A stretch of 44,772 bases of DNA from Gemmatimonadota bacterium (GCA_003246755.1 QKDC01000013.1:1-44772), one strand, 5' to 3'. Numbered from the stretch's first letter, positions 26,035 through 35,083 are shown. A program made the numbers and translations. Notes: generated from the letters alone by a model not told the origin.

Positions 26035-26924
26035 CACGAAGCGGTGTCGTGCTCGCCCGCAAGGGATCACAGTTCCAGGTGCACACCGCCCAAGGCCAGG
26101 TCACCGCAGTCTTGCGCGGTCGGGTCAAGCGGGGTGATGGCCGGGCAATCGTAGGCGACCGTGTAACGCTCGAGGACCTGGGGTCGGGGTGGGCGATCAT
26201 CTCCGTCGAGTCGAGAACCAACGTGTTGGAAAGACGCGTCCCGGGAGGGCGCGGGAGTCGGCCGATCGCCGCAAACCTCGATCGCGTTCTTGTGATGACG
26301 GCTACGGTCAACCCCGACCCGGTGCCCCAACTCCTCGATCGCCTGCTGGTCCTGGCCGAGGCGGATGACATTCCCGCCATGGTGGTCGTGAACAAGATCG
26401 ACCTCGACCCCGGTACCGCCCTGATCACCAGGATGGAGCGCGCCGGCTATCCGGTCCTGCCCATCAGCGTGGCGAAGGGTATTGGCCTTGCACCCCTCAT
26501 CACCCTGATGCGGGACGGCGTGTCGCTGGTCACAGGGCCTTCCGGCGCCGGAAAATCGAGTCTGCTCAACTTGCTCCAACCGGGCCTCCGTCTTCTCACG
26601 GGAAAGGTGAGCGGCAAAGATGGCCGAGGGACTCACACCACCGTGTCGGCCATCATGATCCCAATGGATGAGGGCGGCTACCTGGTGGATACCCCCGGTC
26701 TCAGCGACGTGGGGTTCTGGGGATTGGACCCGGTCAACCTGGTTCAGTGCTTCCCGGACCTTCGGCCTTTCACGGACGGCTGTCGCTTCCCTGACTGCTC
26801 ACATCGCTCCGAACCCGGGTGTGCGGTGCGGGAACAGGTCGGCATCGCGATCGCGGAGGACCGATATGCCTCCTATTGTCTCTTTCGTGAGGAGTTGGGC
26901 TCAGAACCGCGCGACTGGGAATGA
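26031..26924 (+). CDS. rsgA: Ribosome small-subunit biogenesis GTPase RsgA
   Basis: A 297-residue circularly permuted GTPase that helps mature the 30S subunit. The N-terminal OB-fold (about 1-70: 'GRVKRGDGRAIVGDRVTLE') is followed by G4 'VVVNKIDLD', then G1 'GPSGAGKSSLLN' (about 166-177), then G3 'VDTPGLSDVGF'. The permuted order is diagnostic. The zinc site is in the C-terminal segment 'CRFPDCSHRSEPGCAV' (Cys-x4-Cys-x-His-x5-Cys). The start GTG overlaps the stop of the 95-residue gene. Confidence 0.96.
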   Translation: MTRSGVVLARKGSQFQVHTAQGQVTAVLRGRVKRGDGRAIVGDRVTLEDLGSGWAIISVESRTNVLERRVPGGRGSRPIAANLDRVLVMTATVNPDPVPQLLDRLLVLAEADDIPAMVVVNKIDLDPGTALITRMERAGYPVLPISVAKGIGLAPLITLMRDGVSLVTGPSGAGKSSLLNLLQPGLRLLTGKVSGKDGRGTHTTVSAIMIPMDEGGYLVDTPGLSDVGFWGLDPVNLVQCFPDLRPFTDGCRFPDCSHRSEPGCAVREQVGIAIAEDRYASYCLFREELGSEPRDWE

Positions 26925-26962
26925 TCGCAGGGTCGTGGGGAGGTTTCGGTGCGTGTGAAGGA

Positions 26963-28558
26963 TCAGGTCCTATGCATGGGGATTACATGACCCTGATCGC
27001 ATGGTCCCATCGCGAGCCCCTCAGGGTGATGTTGCGACCACCAGAGTTCCGCATCTTCCTGCGTCCAAACCTCCTCAAGCGCAATCCCGCGAAGCAACTG
27101 GCCTAGATGCCCGGCATCCCGCGGACGCTCCGCCGGATCCTTCGCCAAGCACTGCAACACCAGATCATCGAGGAGTGTCGCGTCGGGATAGGGGGACCGC
27201 TCCGAGGGTCGGCGCGGAGGCTCGTTGGCATGCTTCAGGAGTACCTGGATCGGGGTGGATCCTTCGAAGACTCTCTCCCCCGTGAGGAGCCAGTAGGCCA
27301 GGCACCCCAAGGCGTAGACATCGACCCGCGGGTCAGGTTCCCGATCGCCGACGGCCACCTCGGGCGCCATGATGTTTGGGGTACCCGCCAGAGCATCGGC
27401 GGCCGTCAGCTTCGCCTGACCGCCTGCCCTTCCCCCGTGGCGCAGTGCCACGATGCCGAAGTCCAGGATCTTGACGAAGTCTTTCTCCAACCCGAGCCTC
27501 GAGACGAACACATTGGATGGTTTGACGTCTCGATGAACCATGCCTCGGGCATGCGCTTCCGCGAGCGAGGCGGTTGCCTGGGTCAGAAGGTGGACGACGC
27601 GCGCGACCGGTTGGGGGCCGTGGTGTTCCACGAGGTGCTCTGCGTCCACGCCATCAAGGAGTTCCATCACGTAGTAGAACGTGCCATCGTCGGTCGCACC
27701 GAAGTCGTACAGGCTAATGGTGTGGGGAGAGCTGAGCGCGGCCGCCGCTTCCGCCTCCCGCCGAAACCGCTCTACCGCATGGGCCCCGGAGGCCGGGTCG
27801 AGGAGTTCGGGTTTGATCAGCTTGATCGCTGCGGGGCGCGCCAGCAGGCGGTGTTCGGCGTGATACACGGCCCCCATTCCCCCTTCGCCAAGGAGGTTTC
27901 CCAGGCGGTAGCTCCCGAGTTCCTTGGCCTTCGAAACCTGGCGCCCCAGTCCTCCGATGATTCTCACAGGGATTACCGCGATGAACGCCGCGAGGTAGTT
28001 GGGGATGAGGAGCCAGGCGAACTCCAACGAGGAGTACGGGATCTCTATCCCGCGTGATGAGGCGAACCAGAGAGAAAGGGGGTCCGAGGTGGCCGCAATG
28101 AGCGCGGCCATCAGGACCTTGGCGGGCGTGCTCGGCGCGATACTCGGGTAGACGACGATGATGAATGCGACCCACGAGATGCCGGTCGGGCGAGGCTGGG
28201 GGTACCACAGCGTCACCAGGGAGACGAGGAAGGCCGTCAGCACATAGTAACCGAGCCCGATATCGAGAAGGCGGGTACGGTTACGGTGGAATCGTGCCGC
28301 ATAGACCGCGAGCGCCAAGGACAGAACGAGCCCGATCGCCGCAAGGCTGTTGTAGGCCCTGGCATAGGACCGATCCGTCATCCAGGAAGTCTCGGTCCCC
28401 AGGAGGAGCGGGGCCGCGTTGCCCATCAGTAACGCGAACACCCACAAACCAGCAAAAGCCGCCGCTACTGCCGTCACCCGGCGACAGGAGCCGTCGAGTA
28501 CCTCCGGGGGAAGGGTGGACCAACTCCACGAGGAGGATGAGGTCTGATTACCGGTCAC
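26963..28558 (-). CDS. Membrane Ser/Thr protein kinase with N-terminal multi-helix domain
   Basis: A 531-residue kinase with inverted topology compared with PknB: the membrane part comes first. Residues 28-202 hold about six transmembrane helices. Residues 217-490 are a eukaryotic-type kinase domain. It has glycine loop 'LGEGGMGAVY' (223-232), catalytic Lys246 ('AAIKLIKPE'), 'HRDVKPSN' (342-349), 'DFGIV' (366-370) and 'GTPNIMAPE' (392-400), and all catalytic residues are intact. GTG 28558 overlaps the stop of the cysteine-repeat gene (GTGA). It phosphorylates Ser/Thr of unknown targets on the cytoplasmic side. It closes a three-gene overlapping set with the propeller and cysteine-repeat proteins. 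Confidence 0.92.
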   Translation of the reverse strand: MTGNQTSSSSWSWSTLPPEVLDGSCRRVTAVAAAFAGLWVFALLMGNAAPLLLGTETSWMTDRSYARAYNSLAAIGLVLSLALAVYAARFHRNRTRLLDIGLGYYVLTAFLVSLVTLWYPQPRPTGISWVAFIIVVYPSIAPSTPAKVLMAALIAATSDPLSLWFASSRGIEIPYSSLEFAWLLIPNYLAAFIAVIPVRIIGGLGRQVSKAKELGSYRLGNLLGEGGMGAVYHAEHRLLARPAAIKLIKPELLDPASGAHAVERFRREAEAAAALSSPHTISLYDFGATDDGTFYYVMELLDGVDAEHLVEHHGPQPVARVVHLLTQATASLAEAHARGMVHRDVKPSNVFVSRLGLEKDFVKILDFGIVALRHGGRAGGQAKLTAADALAGTPNIMAPEVAVGDREPDPRVDVYALGCLAYWLLTGERVFEGSTPIQVLLKHANEPPRRPSERSPYPDATLLDDLVLQCLAKDPAERPRDAGHLGQLLRGIALEEVWTQEDAELWWSQHHPEGLAMGPCDQGHVIPMHRT

Positions 28559-29886
28559 GGCTGTCCCGGAATGAGGGGCAGGCCGGGTGGAGGCGGAATC
28601 AGTGCCGACCCATACCTGCACGCGTCTCGACCGTCCTCCGCAGCCATCGCACAGAGGCGCTCGCGGGTTGCGGCGTCGGTCATATGGAGGACGCGGATCT
28701 GCTCTCCCACGGCCACGAAACATTGCTGTCGATTCTTGCCCGCCGGTACTTCCCTGCAAAAGGCCATTCCATCTTCGGGCTCCGCGGTCATGTCGATGTA
28801 GTTCTTCGCCACACCCACAAAACACCAGGGCTGGTAGTCGGGGTTCCCATGAGAGCAGTGCTCGATCGACCGCTTGGTGTTCTGCCCAGTGACCCCGCTG
28901 GAATTGGTCCCGAGACTCAAGTAACACTCGTGCCGCACGAAATCGGGCGCGTTGTCGCACTCGACCATCGCCGCTTCGAAGTCGTAGTTCACCCGATTCA
29001 GAATGATGCCGCCCTGCAACTGGTAGCAGCCGGGGAGGTACTTCCGCTCCATGATCGAACAAGGGTAGAGAGCGTCACCCGGATCCCGCATCTTGAATGG
29101 GGGCGGACCCGATCCCATCTCATGCCCTTCGTGCTCCCCATGGCTGGCGTTGGCCGCACTGTCGCGCGCCGCAAGGAGATCCGCCGGCGCGTGATGTCCA
29201 CTGGGAGACGATGCGACCGCATTCTCCATGAAAGCTCCTCCGTAGCACGATTGCCGATCCCAATCGGTGTTCAGCCAATCGCACTCGGTGAGGGCGCGTG
29301 GGAGGTCCCAGTTGTGAATCATGCTGAGCCCGTGGCCGAGACCATGGGCGCATTGGAAGCGGAGCCATCGGCCAGGGGCGTCAGCCTCGATCGTGTCACA
29401 CAGCGTGGCGGCCCGTACCGAATCCACACCCGATTCTGCCGTGAGATAGGCCTGAATCACCCCATGGTAGCACCCGGATTGATAGAGACCGGTACAACTG
29501 CTGAACACCTGCCCGATCGGGCGCCCGGGTTGCCACGCCTTGATCCCGATCAGATGCACGTACACATGACCGTCGAGTTCCACGCGGGAATCCAGGCCTC
29601 CCAGAACCGCGAGCGCACCGAGGGCAAGCCGAACGCGGTCACCACTCGACAACTTCACGAAGAACTCCTCGTAGCACGGCTGCCGCTCGGATGCGCTGAG
29701 AGAACGGCATTGACGGTGGGCGAGTTTCCCGAGCGCTACGGTGTCTCCACGTTGCGCGGCGTCCATGACCAGCGCCTCCACTTCGTCCTGGGGAAGCGGA
29801 CGATCCAACAAGGGACGGCCGTAGAGCACTGCGGCGGTAACAATCACGGTTGCTGATGCGAGGATCAAGAGTTTTCGTCCATTCAT
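28555..29886 (-). CDS. Membrane-anchored protein with nine cysteine-pair repeats, function unknown
   Basis: 443 residues. A single N-terminal helix (about 5-22) acts as signal anchor and the rest should be outside the cytoplasm. There are exactly 18 cysteines, in nine pairs: 60/71, 131/139, 163/179, 202/214, 276/287, 310/321, 344/355, 377/389 and 412/423. Most pairs are 10-11 residues apart and several second cysteines are followed by Tyr/Phe ('GCYQLQGG', 'ECYLSLGT', 'WCFVGVA'). The last five pairs repeat every 33-35 residues. This suggests a disulfide-pinned helical solenoid, by analogy with Sel1/TPR proteins. 'CAHGLGHGL' (179-187) and 'CYHGVIQAY' add conserved-looking His/Gly. AGAGGA precedes ATG 29886, which overlaps the propeller gene's stop (ATGA). 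Confidence 0.75.
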   Translation of the reverse strand: MNGRKLLILASATVIVTAAVLYGRPLLDRPLPQDEVEALVMDAAQRGDTVALGKLAHRQCRSLSASERQPCYEEFFVKLSSGDRVRLALGALAVLGGLDSRVELDGHVYVHLIGIKAWQPGRPIGQVFSSCTGLYQSGCYHGVIQAYLTAESGVDSVRAATLCDTIEADAPGRWLRFQCAHGLGHGLSMIHNWDLPRALTECDWLNTDWDRQSCYGGAFMENAVASSPSGHHAPADLLAARDSAANASHGEHEGHEMGSGPPPFKMRDPGDALYPCSIMERKYLPGCYQLQGGIILNRVNYDFEAAMVECDNAPDFVRHECYLSLGTNSSGVTGQNTKRSIEHCSHGNPDYQPWCFVGVAKNYIDMTAEPEDGMAFCREVPAGKNRQQCFVAVGEQIRVLHMTDAATRERLCAMAAEDGRDACRYGSALIPPPPGLPLIPGQP

Positions 29887-32885
29887 CTGTCGATTCCTCT
29901 CGGTGAGGTGCTCCACCCTGGCACGCTCCCCAATGCATTCAGTAGTTCGGCGTGCTCCGCGGCGAGCTGAGCGTACCGTTGATGGGCATCACGACCGGGC
30001 TTCTGGTCGGCACTGTTCACCAGTCTATTCAAGTAAGACACCTGCGCCACCAGCTTGGGCATCGGGTACGGGCCCTCGGCATCGGCCAGAGATTCGAGGG
30101 TCCGGTTGAGGGTGCTTCGGGCGTCCTCGACGACATCCGACCGAGCCAGGAGACTCCGGACGCGCGACAGGGTCCCCTGCACGTCGGTCATCAACGTCCG
30201 GACCTTCATCGCGAGATCGAACTGCTCCTGCAGGTCGGCCGTGGTCACACCATCTGCGGTCAGCCTGGGATCGAGCACGATGTCGAGCGAGTGCATCTGA
30301 CTCTGCCCCCCGGTGGTGAGCCGGACCGTGTATCGACCGGGCACGGCCAGGGGCCCGCCACCACCTCTCGTTCCGGTGCTCGAAAGATCAACGGTGAAGT
30401 CCCAGCGCACTCTGTGCATCCCCGGAGTCTTGGGTGCTGATGCGAGTCGTCTGACACGCTCCCCGCGTGCGTCGACGATCTCCAAAGCGAGGTCTTCGGT
30501 GTGCTCCACCAAGAAGTAGTCGATCGTCGCCCCAGGTGGGGGGTAATCCAGGTGCCCGGCACCCTCCCCTCCCCGGTATGTCCCACTCCCCCGTCGCGTC
30601 CGATAGGCGATCCTCGGAGCGTAGAGCCGCGGCCTTGTCTCTGACGCCTTGAGTTGATGGAGACGGCTGACGTCGTCCATCACCCAGAACGAACGACCCA
30701 TCGTCGAGACGACGAGGTCCTTCTGATAGACCGCGATATCCGTAATCGGAGTGACCGGCAGGTCGAGTTGGAATGGCTGCCAGGAAGCCCCGTCGTTGAA
30801 GGAGATGAACATGCCGAACTCGGTCCCCGCGTAGAGCAGACCCTCCCGATCCGGATCTTCCCTCACGACGCGGGTGGGATGATCGTCGGGGACACCATTG
30901 CGGCCAGTGGTGAGTCGCGTCCAACTCTGACCGTAATCCGTGGTGCGGTAGATGTACGGTTTGAAGTCGCCGAGGAGGTAACGATACACTGCGACGTAGG
31001 CCTTCCCGGGCCGGTGCGGGGACGGTTCGATGTTCTGGACGCGTCCACCGGGAGGCAGACTCTTCGGATTCACATTCCGCCAGGTGCGACCAGCATCGCG
31101 TGTCACATGAACTGGTCCGTCATTGGCGCCCACCCAGATCAAGCCGCGCTCCAGAGGGGACTCTCGAATGGCGTAGAGGGTACTGTAGTACTCCTCGCCG
31201 GTCACGTCGCGGGTGATCGGGGTACCAGGCACGACTTGTTTGTCCGGCTCGAATGCGGTCAGGTCACCGGAGATCTTCTCCCAGGTCACACCGTCATCCC
31301 GGGTCCGATGTACGTACTGGGAGCCATGGTACACCGTGCCTGGATCGTGGGGCGAGACATGGATCGGGGAGACCCGCTGAAACCGGTAGATCAAGTCCCT
31401 CGGATTGTGACCGTAGAGGTATTGGCCGCCCACCCAATACGCTCTTTCCTGCCCAGTGCGCTGGTCGAACCGAGCGAACTGGCCCTTGCAGTTGGTGTAG
31501 ACGATGTCGGGGTTTCCAGGCTTCGGGATGGCAGGCCCCGTTTCGCACCCTCCGACCTCACGCATGAAGCCGGTGGTTCCTTCGACCATCGGGTACGGGG
31601 GGAGGCTTGGTACGGCGATGGCGGTGCTGTTGTCCTGCTGACCCGCATAGGCCCAGTAGGGAAAGCGATCGTCCACCGCGACCTGGTAGAGTTCGGCAGT
31701 CGGCTGGTTGTCCTGCGTTGACCAGGTCTCGCCTCCATCGCGACTGACATTCGCCCCGCCATCGTTGGCCTGGATCATGACTCGTGGATCCGATGGGTCG
31801 ATCCAGATGTCGTGGTTGTCGCCATGTGGAGTCGAGCCGCGTTCAAACGTTCTGCCGCCGTCCTTGGAGCGCCAGAATCGAGTTGCGTTGATGTACACCA
31901 CGTCCGCATTCGACGGATCGGCATCGACGTTCGTATAGTAGAACGGACGATCGAGGATCCCGCTCTGGGTGGAGACGAGCCGAAAGGATACGCCACGATC
32001 ATCGGAACGGTACAGTCCGCCACCATCCGCAGCCTCGATCAGCACGTAGAGTCTGTCGGGGTCGGCGGCAGATACAGCAAGGTCGGATTTGCCCACGAGG
32101 CCTTTCGGAAGCCCATCTTCGAGCTTGAACCAGGTGGTTCCCCCATCGGTCGATTTGTACACTCCACCCTCGTACGCCCCACTGATGATGGTCCATGGCT
32201 TCCGCTCCGCGCGCCACATCGAGGCGTACACCTCATCGGGGTTGTCTGGCGCAAACTCCACGTCGACGGCCCCGGTACTGTCGGATATCGAGAGCACTTG
32301 CTCCCAGGTCTTGCCCCCGTCTCGCGTCCGATACACCCCGCGCTCGGCATTCGGTGCGAAGGCCTGACCGATGGCTGCGACGAAGACAACGTCCGGGTTG
32401 GTTGGGTGGATCTCGACGGCTCCGATCTGACCCACCGTTCTGAGCCCGACAAACTGCCACGTCGTGCCGTCGTCGGTTGACTTGTAGACCCCCTTTCCCT
32501 GAATCACGTTGCTACGGAGCCCGTCTGACCCGGTTCCCACGTAGACGATGTTCGGGTTTGACACCGAGGTTCGGACCGCGCCGATGGACCCCGTGGCCAA
32601 GAAGCCGTCCGAGACGTTCCGCCACGTCTGTCCATAATCGGTCGTCTTCCAGACGCCGCCCCCGGTGGCCCCCATATAGAAGCTCCCGGGGCGCCCTGGG
32701 ACGCCGGTGACGGTCGTGACCCGGCCGCCCTGTGAGGGGCCGATGTTCCGGTAGTGGAGTCCGGTGAAGAGCAGGGGGTCGAGGGGCTTCTCGGGACCTT
32801 GGGCGAACGCGGAGGGCAGAGCGGAGAGCAGGAGGGCGACAGCGAGGGCTGCGGCGGCGCTGGGATTTGTGTGGTTTTGCATCAT
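29883..32885 (-). CDS. Secreted VPS10/BNR-repeat beta-propeller protein
   Basis: A 1000-residue exported protein. The signal peptide ends near SAFA before QGP. Residues about 40-720 contain many Asp-box/BNR strands ('STDGGTTW', 'TRDGGKTWEQV', 'SRDGGETWSTQ', 'TRDAGRTWRNV', 'TTDYGQSWTRL') of the sortilin/VPS10 type, which build one or two large propellers. The C-terminal part (about 750-1000) has a beta-sandwich-like segment ('VPGRYTVRLTTGG') and a helical tail. Such proteins are often labelled glycosyl hydrolases, but no sialidase active site is evident; ligand or peptide binding is more likely. It has ATG-ATG at its start and no clear Shine-Dalgarno. It heads the overlapping set with the cysteine-repeat and kinase genes. 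Confidence 0.88.
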   Translation of the reverse strand: MMQNHTNPSAAAALAVALLLSALPSAFAQGPEKPLDPLLFTGLHYRNIGPSQGGRVTTVTGVPGRPGSFYMGATGGGVWKTTDYGQTWRNVSDGFLATGSIGAVRTSVSNPNIVYVGTGSDGLRSNVIQGKGVYKSTDDGTTWQFVGLRTVGQIGAVEIHPTNPDVVFVAAIGQAFAPNAERGVYRTRDGGKTWEQVLSISDSTGAVDVEFAPDNPDEVYASMWRAERKPWTIISGAYEGGVYKSTDGGTTWFKLEDGLPKGLVGKSDLAVSAADPDRLYVLIEAADGGGLYRSDDRGVSFRLVSTQSGILDRPFYYTNVDADPSNADVVYINATRFWRSKDGGRTFERGSTPHGDNHDIWIDPSDPRVMIQANDGGANVSRDGGETWSTQDNQPTAELYQVAVDDRFPYWAYAGQQDNSTAIAVPSLPPYPMVEGTTGFMREVGGCETGPAIPKPGNPDIVYTNCKGQFARFDQRTGQERAYWVGGQYLYGHNPRDLIYRFQRVSPIHVSPHDPGTVYHGSQYVHRTRDDGVTWEKISGDLTAFEPDKQVVPGTPITRDVTGEEYYSTLYAIRESPLERGLIWVGANDGPVHVTRDAGRTWRNVNPKSLPPGGRVQNIEPSPHRPGKAYVAVYRYLLGDFKPYIYRTTDYGQSWTRLTTGRNGVPDDHPTRVVREDPDREGLLYAGTEFGMFISFNDGASWQPFQLDLPVTPITDIAVYQKDLVVSTMGRSFWVMDDVSRLHQLKASETRPRLYAPRIAYRTRRGSGTYRGGEGAGHLDYPPPGATIDYFLVEHTEDLALEIVDARGERVRRLASAPKTPGMHRVRWDFTVDLSSTGTRGGGGPLAVPGRYTVRLTTGGQSQMHSLDIVLDPRLTADGVTTADLQEQFDLAMKVRTLMTDVQGTLSRVRSLLARSDVVEDARSTLNRTLESLADAEGPYPMPKLVAQVSYLNRLVNSADQKPGRDAHQRYAQLAAEHAELLNALGSVPGWSTSPRGIDR

Positions 32886-32950
32886 GGAGATGTATCAGGT
32901 GTTGTCGGGTTGAGTCTACCCCGGGAGAGAACGTGAGGAGTCGGTGGTTG

Positions 32951-33814
32951 CTATCTGGTCCAGAGGACGATCAAGCCGCACGCGTTGATGTGGGTCGTTG
33001 CCGCGCCCGGACTGGGTGACGAGTATCCCTGGGTGACCTGGAAGGCTGCGGGTAGTCTTGAGTCGGCACCGGGTTGGTAAATGTCGATGGCCTCGATCGA
33101 CCAGGGGGGAAAATCGCCGACGAAAACGTTCCTCCATGGGGGTTGTCCGTTGACAGAGATGGCAGGTGGACAGCCGCGGATCGTGCCCACTCGTGGCGCG
33201 CGGGCGGGTCGTCCCAATGGATCCCATCCATTCGAGGACGGCAGAAGGTCGAAGCGACTGAACGGTTGCGTGCGGAGGTAGCGTCCGACCAGGAAGGAAA
33301 GCCCGTGACTGCCGGATCGCTCGATGTCTTCACGGGTCAGCGTCCTGCCCCATGCCGTTCGATACAGCCGCTCCAGCTCCGGAGACAGGTTCATTCCGCT
33401 CTTGGCTCGGACCTCGACGTCGGGAAGGTGCATCGGAAGGGCCGCAAGTTGAATCATGGCCGTATGACGTTCCCCGGTCGCGACATACACTACTCTCTGC
33501 TGTGGCTGGTACCCGAGGCGACGAACGAGTACCGTGTACCGGCCGGGCGGTAGCTCGGAGAAGAGGAACATCCCGTTGGCATTGGTGAGAAGCGAGCGCT
33601 TCTCCGTGTCTCCCGACAAGAAGACCTCTGCCTCGGCGATCGGGCGCAGCGCGGAGTCCCGGACCGTTCCGCTGTAGGCACCCGGTTTGGCGGTCAGGCC
33701 GAGCGCGTCGAGAGCCCGTTGGGTCCGCGTAGTATCCTGCGCCGAGAGCCAGGACGGGATGACGGCCAGCGCCAGGACGGCAAGTCGCGCCACGTTCTTT
33801 GGGTGCACACTCAA
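32951..33814 (-). CDS. Exported carboxypeptidase-regulatory plus TonB-plug protein without barrel (second copy)
   Basis: 287 residues with a signal peptide ending near WLSA before QDT. Residues about 45-125 are a carboxypeptidase-regulatory beta-sandwich ('YSGTVRDSALRPIAEAEVFL', 'LTNANGMFLFSELPPGRYTVLVRRLGY'). The rest resembles a degenerate TonB plug ('LTREDIERSG', 'PPAISVNGQPP', 'IEAIDIYQPG') and ends 'CGLIVLWTR', the same tail as the gene at 9441-10235. There is no barrel. The start is TTG 33814 or GTG 33808; neither has a good Shine-Dalgarno. It is co-directional with the mazG-like gene (25-base gap) and with the propeller gene (65-base gap). Confidence 0.75.
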   Translation of the reverse strand: MSVHPKNVARLAVLALAVIPSWLSAQDTTRTQRALDALGLTAKPGAYSGTVRDSALRPIAEAEVFLSGDTEKRSLLTNANGMFLFSELPPGRYTVLVRRLGYQPQQRVVYVATGERHTAMIQLAALPMHLPDVEVRAKSGMNLSPELERLYRTAWGRTLTREDIERSGSHGLSFLVGRYLRTQPFSRFDLLPSSNGWDPLGRPARAPRVGTIRGCPPAISVNGQPPWRNVFVGDFPPWSIEAIDIYQPGADSRLPAAFQVTQGYSSPSPGAATTHINACGLIVLWTR

Positions 33815-33839
33815 AAGCTACCGCGCCGCCCGCTGCGGG

Positions 33840-34166
33840 CTAGGGGGATGGGGTCTTTGGCGTCCAGCGGCTGGAGTCCCGTGACGCAACCTTCGCCATC
33901 ATGCCCTGAAAGGCTTCGTCGAGATCGATCTTCTCTCGGTTCGCCAGACAGATCAAGACGAAGAGGATGTCGGCCATTTCCATCGCCAAGTCACCCTCAG
34001 GTTCCTCTGGCTTTCTCGTCTTTTGACCGAAGCGATGATTCACCTCTCGAGCCAACTCGCCAACTTCTTCGGTGAGTCGTGTGAGGTTGGTGAGCGGGTC
34101 GAAGTACCCCTCTTCAAACCGGCTGATCCAGGCATCCACCTGCCGCTGGGCGTCCCTGAAACTCAT
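33840..34166 (-). CDS. MazG-like nucleotide pyrophosphohydrolase
   Basis: A 108-residue single-domain all-alpha NTP pyrophosphohydrolase of the MazG/YpjD type, expected to hydrolyse (d)NTPs to monophosphates and pyrophosphate as a house-cleaning enzyme. The metal-binding helices are visible: 'TRLTEEVGELAREVNH' (EExxE, about 29-44) and 'LAMEMADILFVLICLANREKIDLDEAF' (ExxD, about 60-86). ATG 34166 overlaps the preceding gene's stop (ATGA). A 6-1-6 GC palindrome (33828-33840) touches its stop codon. Confidence 0.9.
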   Translation of the reverse strand: MSFRDAQRQVDAWISRFEEGYFDPLTNLTRLTEEVGELAREVNHRFGQKTRKPEEPEGDLAMEMADILFVLICLANREKIDLDEAFQGMMAKVASRDSSRWTPKTPSP

Positions 34167-34702
34167 GAAACCCCACCCGAACTGGGGACCGTCAACGCCC
34201 GGATGATGGCTTGGCAGAACTGGGGAAGGTCGGCGGGGGTACGCGAAGAGATGAGGTTGCCGTCGATGATCACCGGGGCGTCTTCCCAGAGCATCCCGGC
34301 GTTGACCAGGTCATCCTTGATCGCGCCAACACTGGTCCCTCGCTTCCCCTTCACGATGCCGGCAGAAATTGGGACCCAACCCGCGTGGCAAATGAACGCC
34401 ACCGGTTTTCCTGCCTGATGGATCTCGCGGGTGAGTTCCAGCACCCGAGGGTGCCGTCGTAGAATGTCTGGCGCGTATCCCCCTGGAATGACGAGCCCAT
34501 CGAAGTCGGCCGCCGTGATCGAGTCGACACTGGTGTCGGGCGTGATCGGATATCCCCGCTTGCCCTGGTAGGTTGCCTCGCCCAAGCCGGCGACGACCGT
34601 GGTCACACCTTCTTCCTCCAAGCGGATCTTGGGATACCAGAGTTCCAAGTCTTCATACAGAGGGGCAACGAAGAAGAGGACGCGCTTGCCTGATAGGGAC
34701 AC
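34163..34702 (-). CDS. DJ-1/PfpI family protein (type 1 glutamine amidotransferase-like)
   Basis: 179 residues of the class I glutamine amidotransferase-like superfamily, PfpI branch. The nucleophile elbow is 'AFICHAGW', with Cys at about 104 followed by His, as in PfpI/DJ-1. The acidic partner is probably in 'APLYEDLELWYP' (about 13-24), and 'GLVIPGGYAPD' is the typical strand. Family members act as glyoxalases/deglycases, general stress proteins or peptidases; the exact activity is not readable. The start is GTG 34700-34702 with GGAG nine to ten bases upstream. It is translationally coupled to the MazG-like gene. Confidence 0.9.
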   Translation of the reverse strand: MSLSGKRVLFFVAPLYEDLELWYPKIRLEEEGVTTVVAGLGEATYQGKRGYPITPDTSVDSITAADFDGLVIPGGYAPDILRRHPRVLELTREIHQAGKPVAFICHAGWVPISAGIVKGKRGTSVGAIKDDLVNAGMLWEDAPVIIDGNLISSRTPADLPQFCQAIIRALTVPSSGGVS

Positions 34703-34835
34703 GAGGACACTCCGCCGGGTGAATTCGAGGGGAATGTAACCCGGGTTGGGCTGGCCGCCCGACTGCCGGAACGCTACTCTTCCGAGTCATCAGACTGACC
34801 ACTCACATGCCAGCACACGGAGGGAGAATCACCCG

Positions 34836-35081
34836 GTGCGCTCCCGAGAACGGATCCTCGCCAACCTCGAGGCCATCTATCGCGAGTCCTTCGATCGGGC
34901 CCAGGCCCGGGATGAGCCGGAGAGGATGGGCGAACTCGACAACGCCTACATGCGCGACCAACTGATGCTGGAGGTCCTCCTCGACATCCGCGATCTCTTT
35001 GCGGTGGCCCCCGCTGCTCCCGCCCCGGGCAAGAGCGCCCTCGAGAAACTCCAAGCCCTGCGCCGGCTCACGAAGAGGTAA
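34836..35081 (+). CDS. Small protein of unknown function
   Basis: 81 residues, charged and mostly helical ('RERILANLEAIYRESFDRAQA', 'NAYMRDQLMLEVLLDIRDLF'), then an Ala/Pro hinge and a basic C-terminal helix 'LEKLQALRRLTKR'. No family is recognised. GTG 34836 follows GGAGGGAG (34819-34826) by nine bases, which sets the start. The amidohydrolase ATG comes two bases after its stop, so the two are probably co-expressed. Confidence 0.7.
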   Translation: MRSRERILANLEAIYRESFDRAQARDEPERMGELDNAYMRDQLMLEVLLDIRDLFAVAPAAPAPGKSALEKLQALRRLTKR

Positions 35082-35083
35082 CC

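Noticed and set aside
28559-29062. Long N-terminal extension of the kinase frame
   Set aside because: The extra sequence lies inside the cysteine-repeat gene and is unlike any domain; GTG 28558 with the GTGA overlap is the natural start.
28165-29856. 563-codon plus-strand open frame
   Set aside because: Antisense to the cysteine-repeat and kinase genes; its translation shows no domain, while the minus-strand genes have coupled starts and regular repeats.
33828-33840. GCCCGC-T-GCGGGC palindrome at the end of the MazG-like gene
   Set aside because: A one-base loop and no adjacent T-tract; chance dyads are common in GC-rich DNA.
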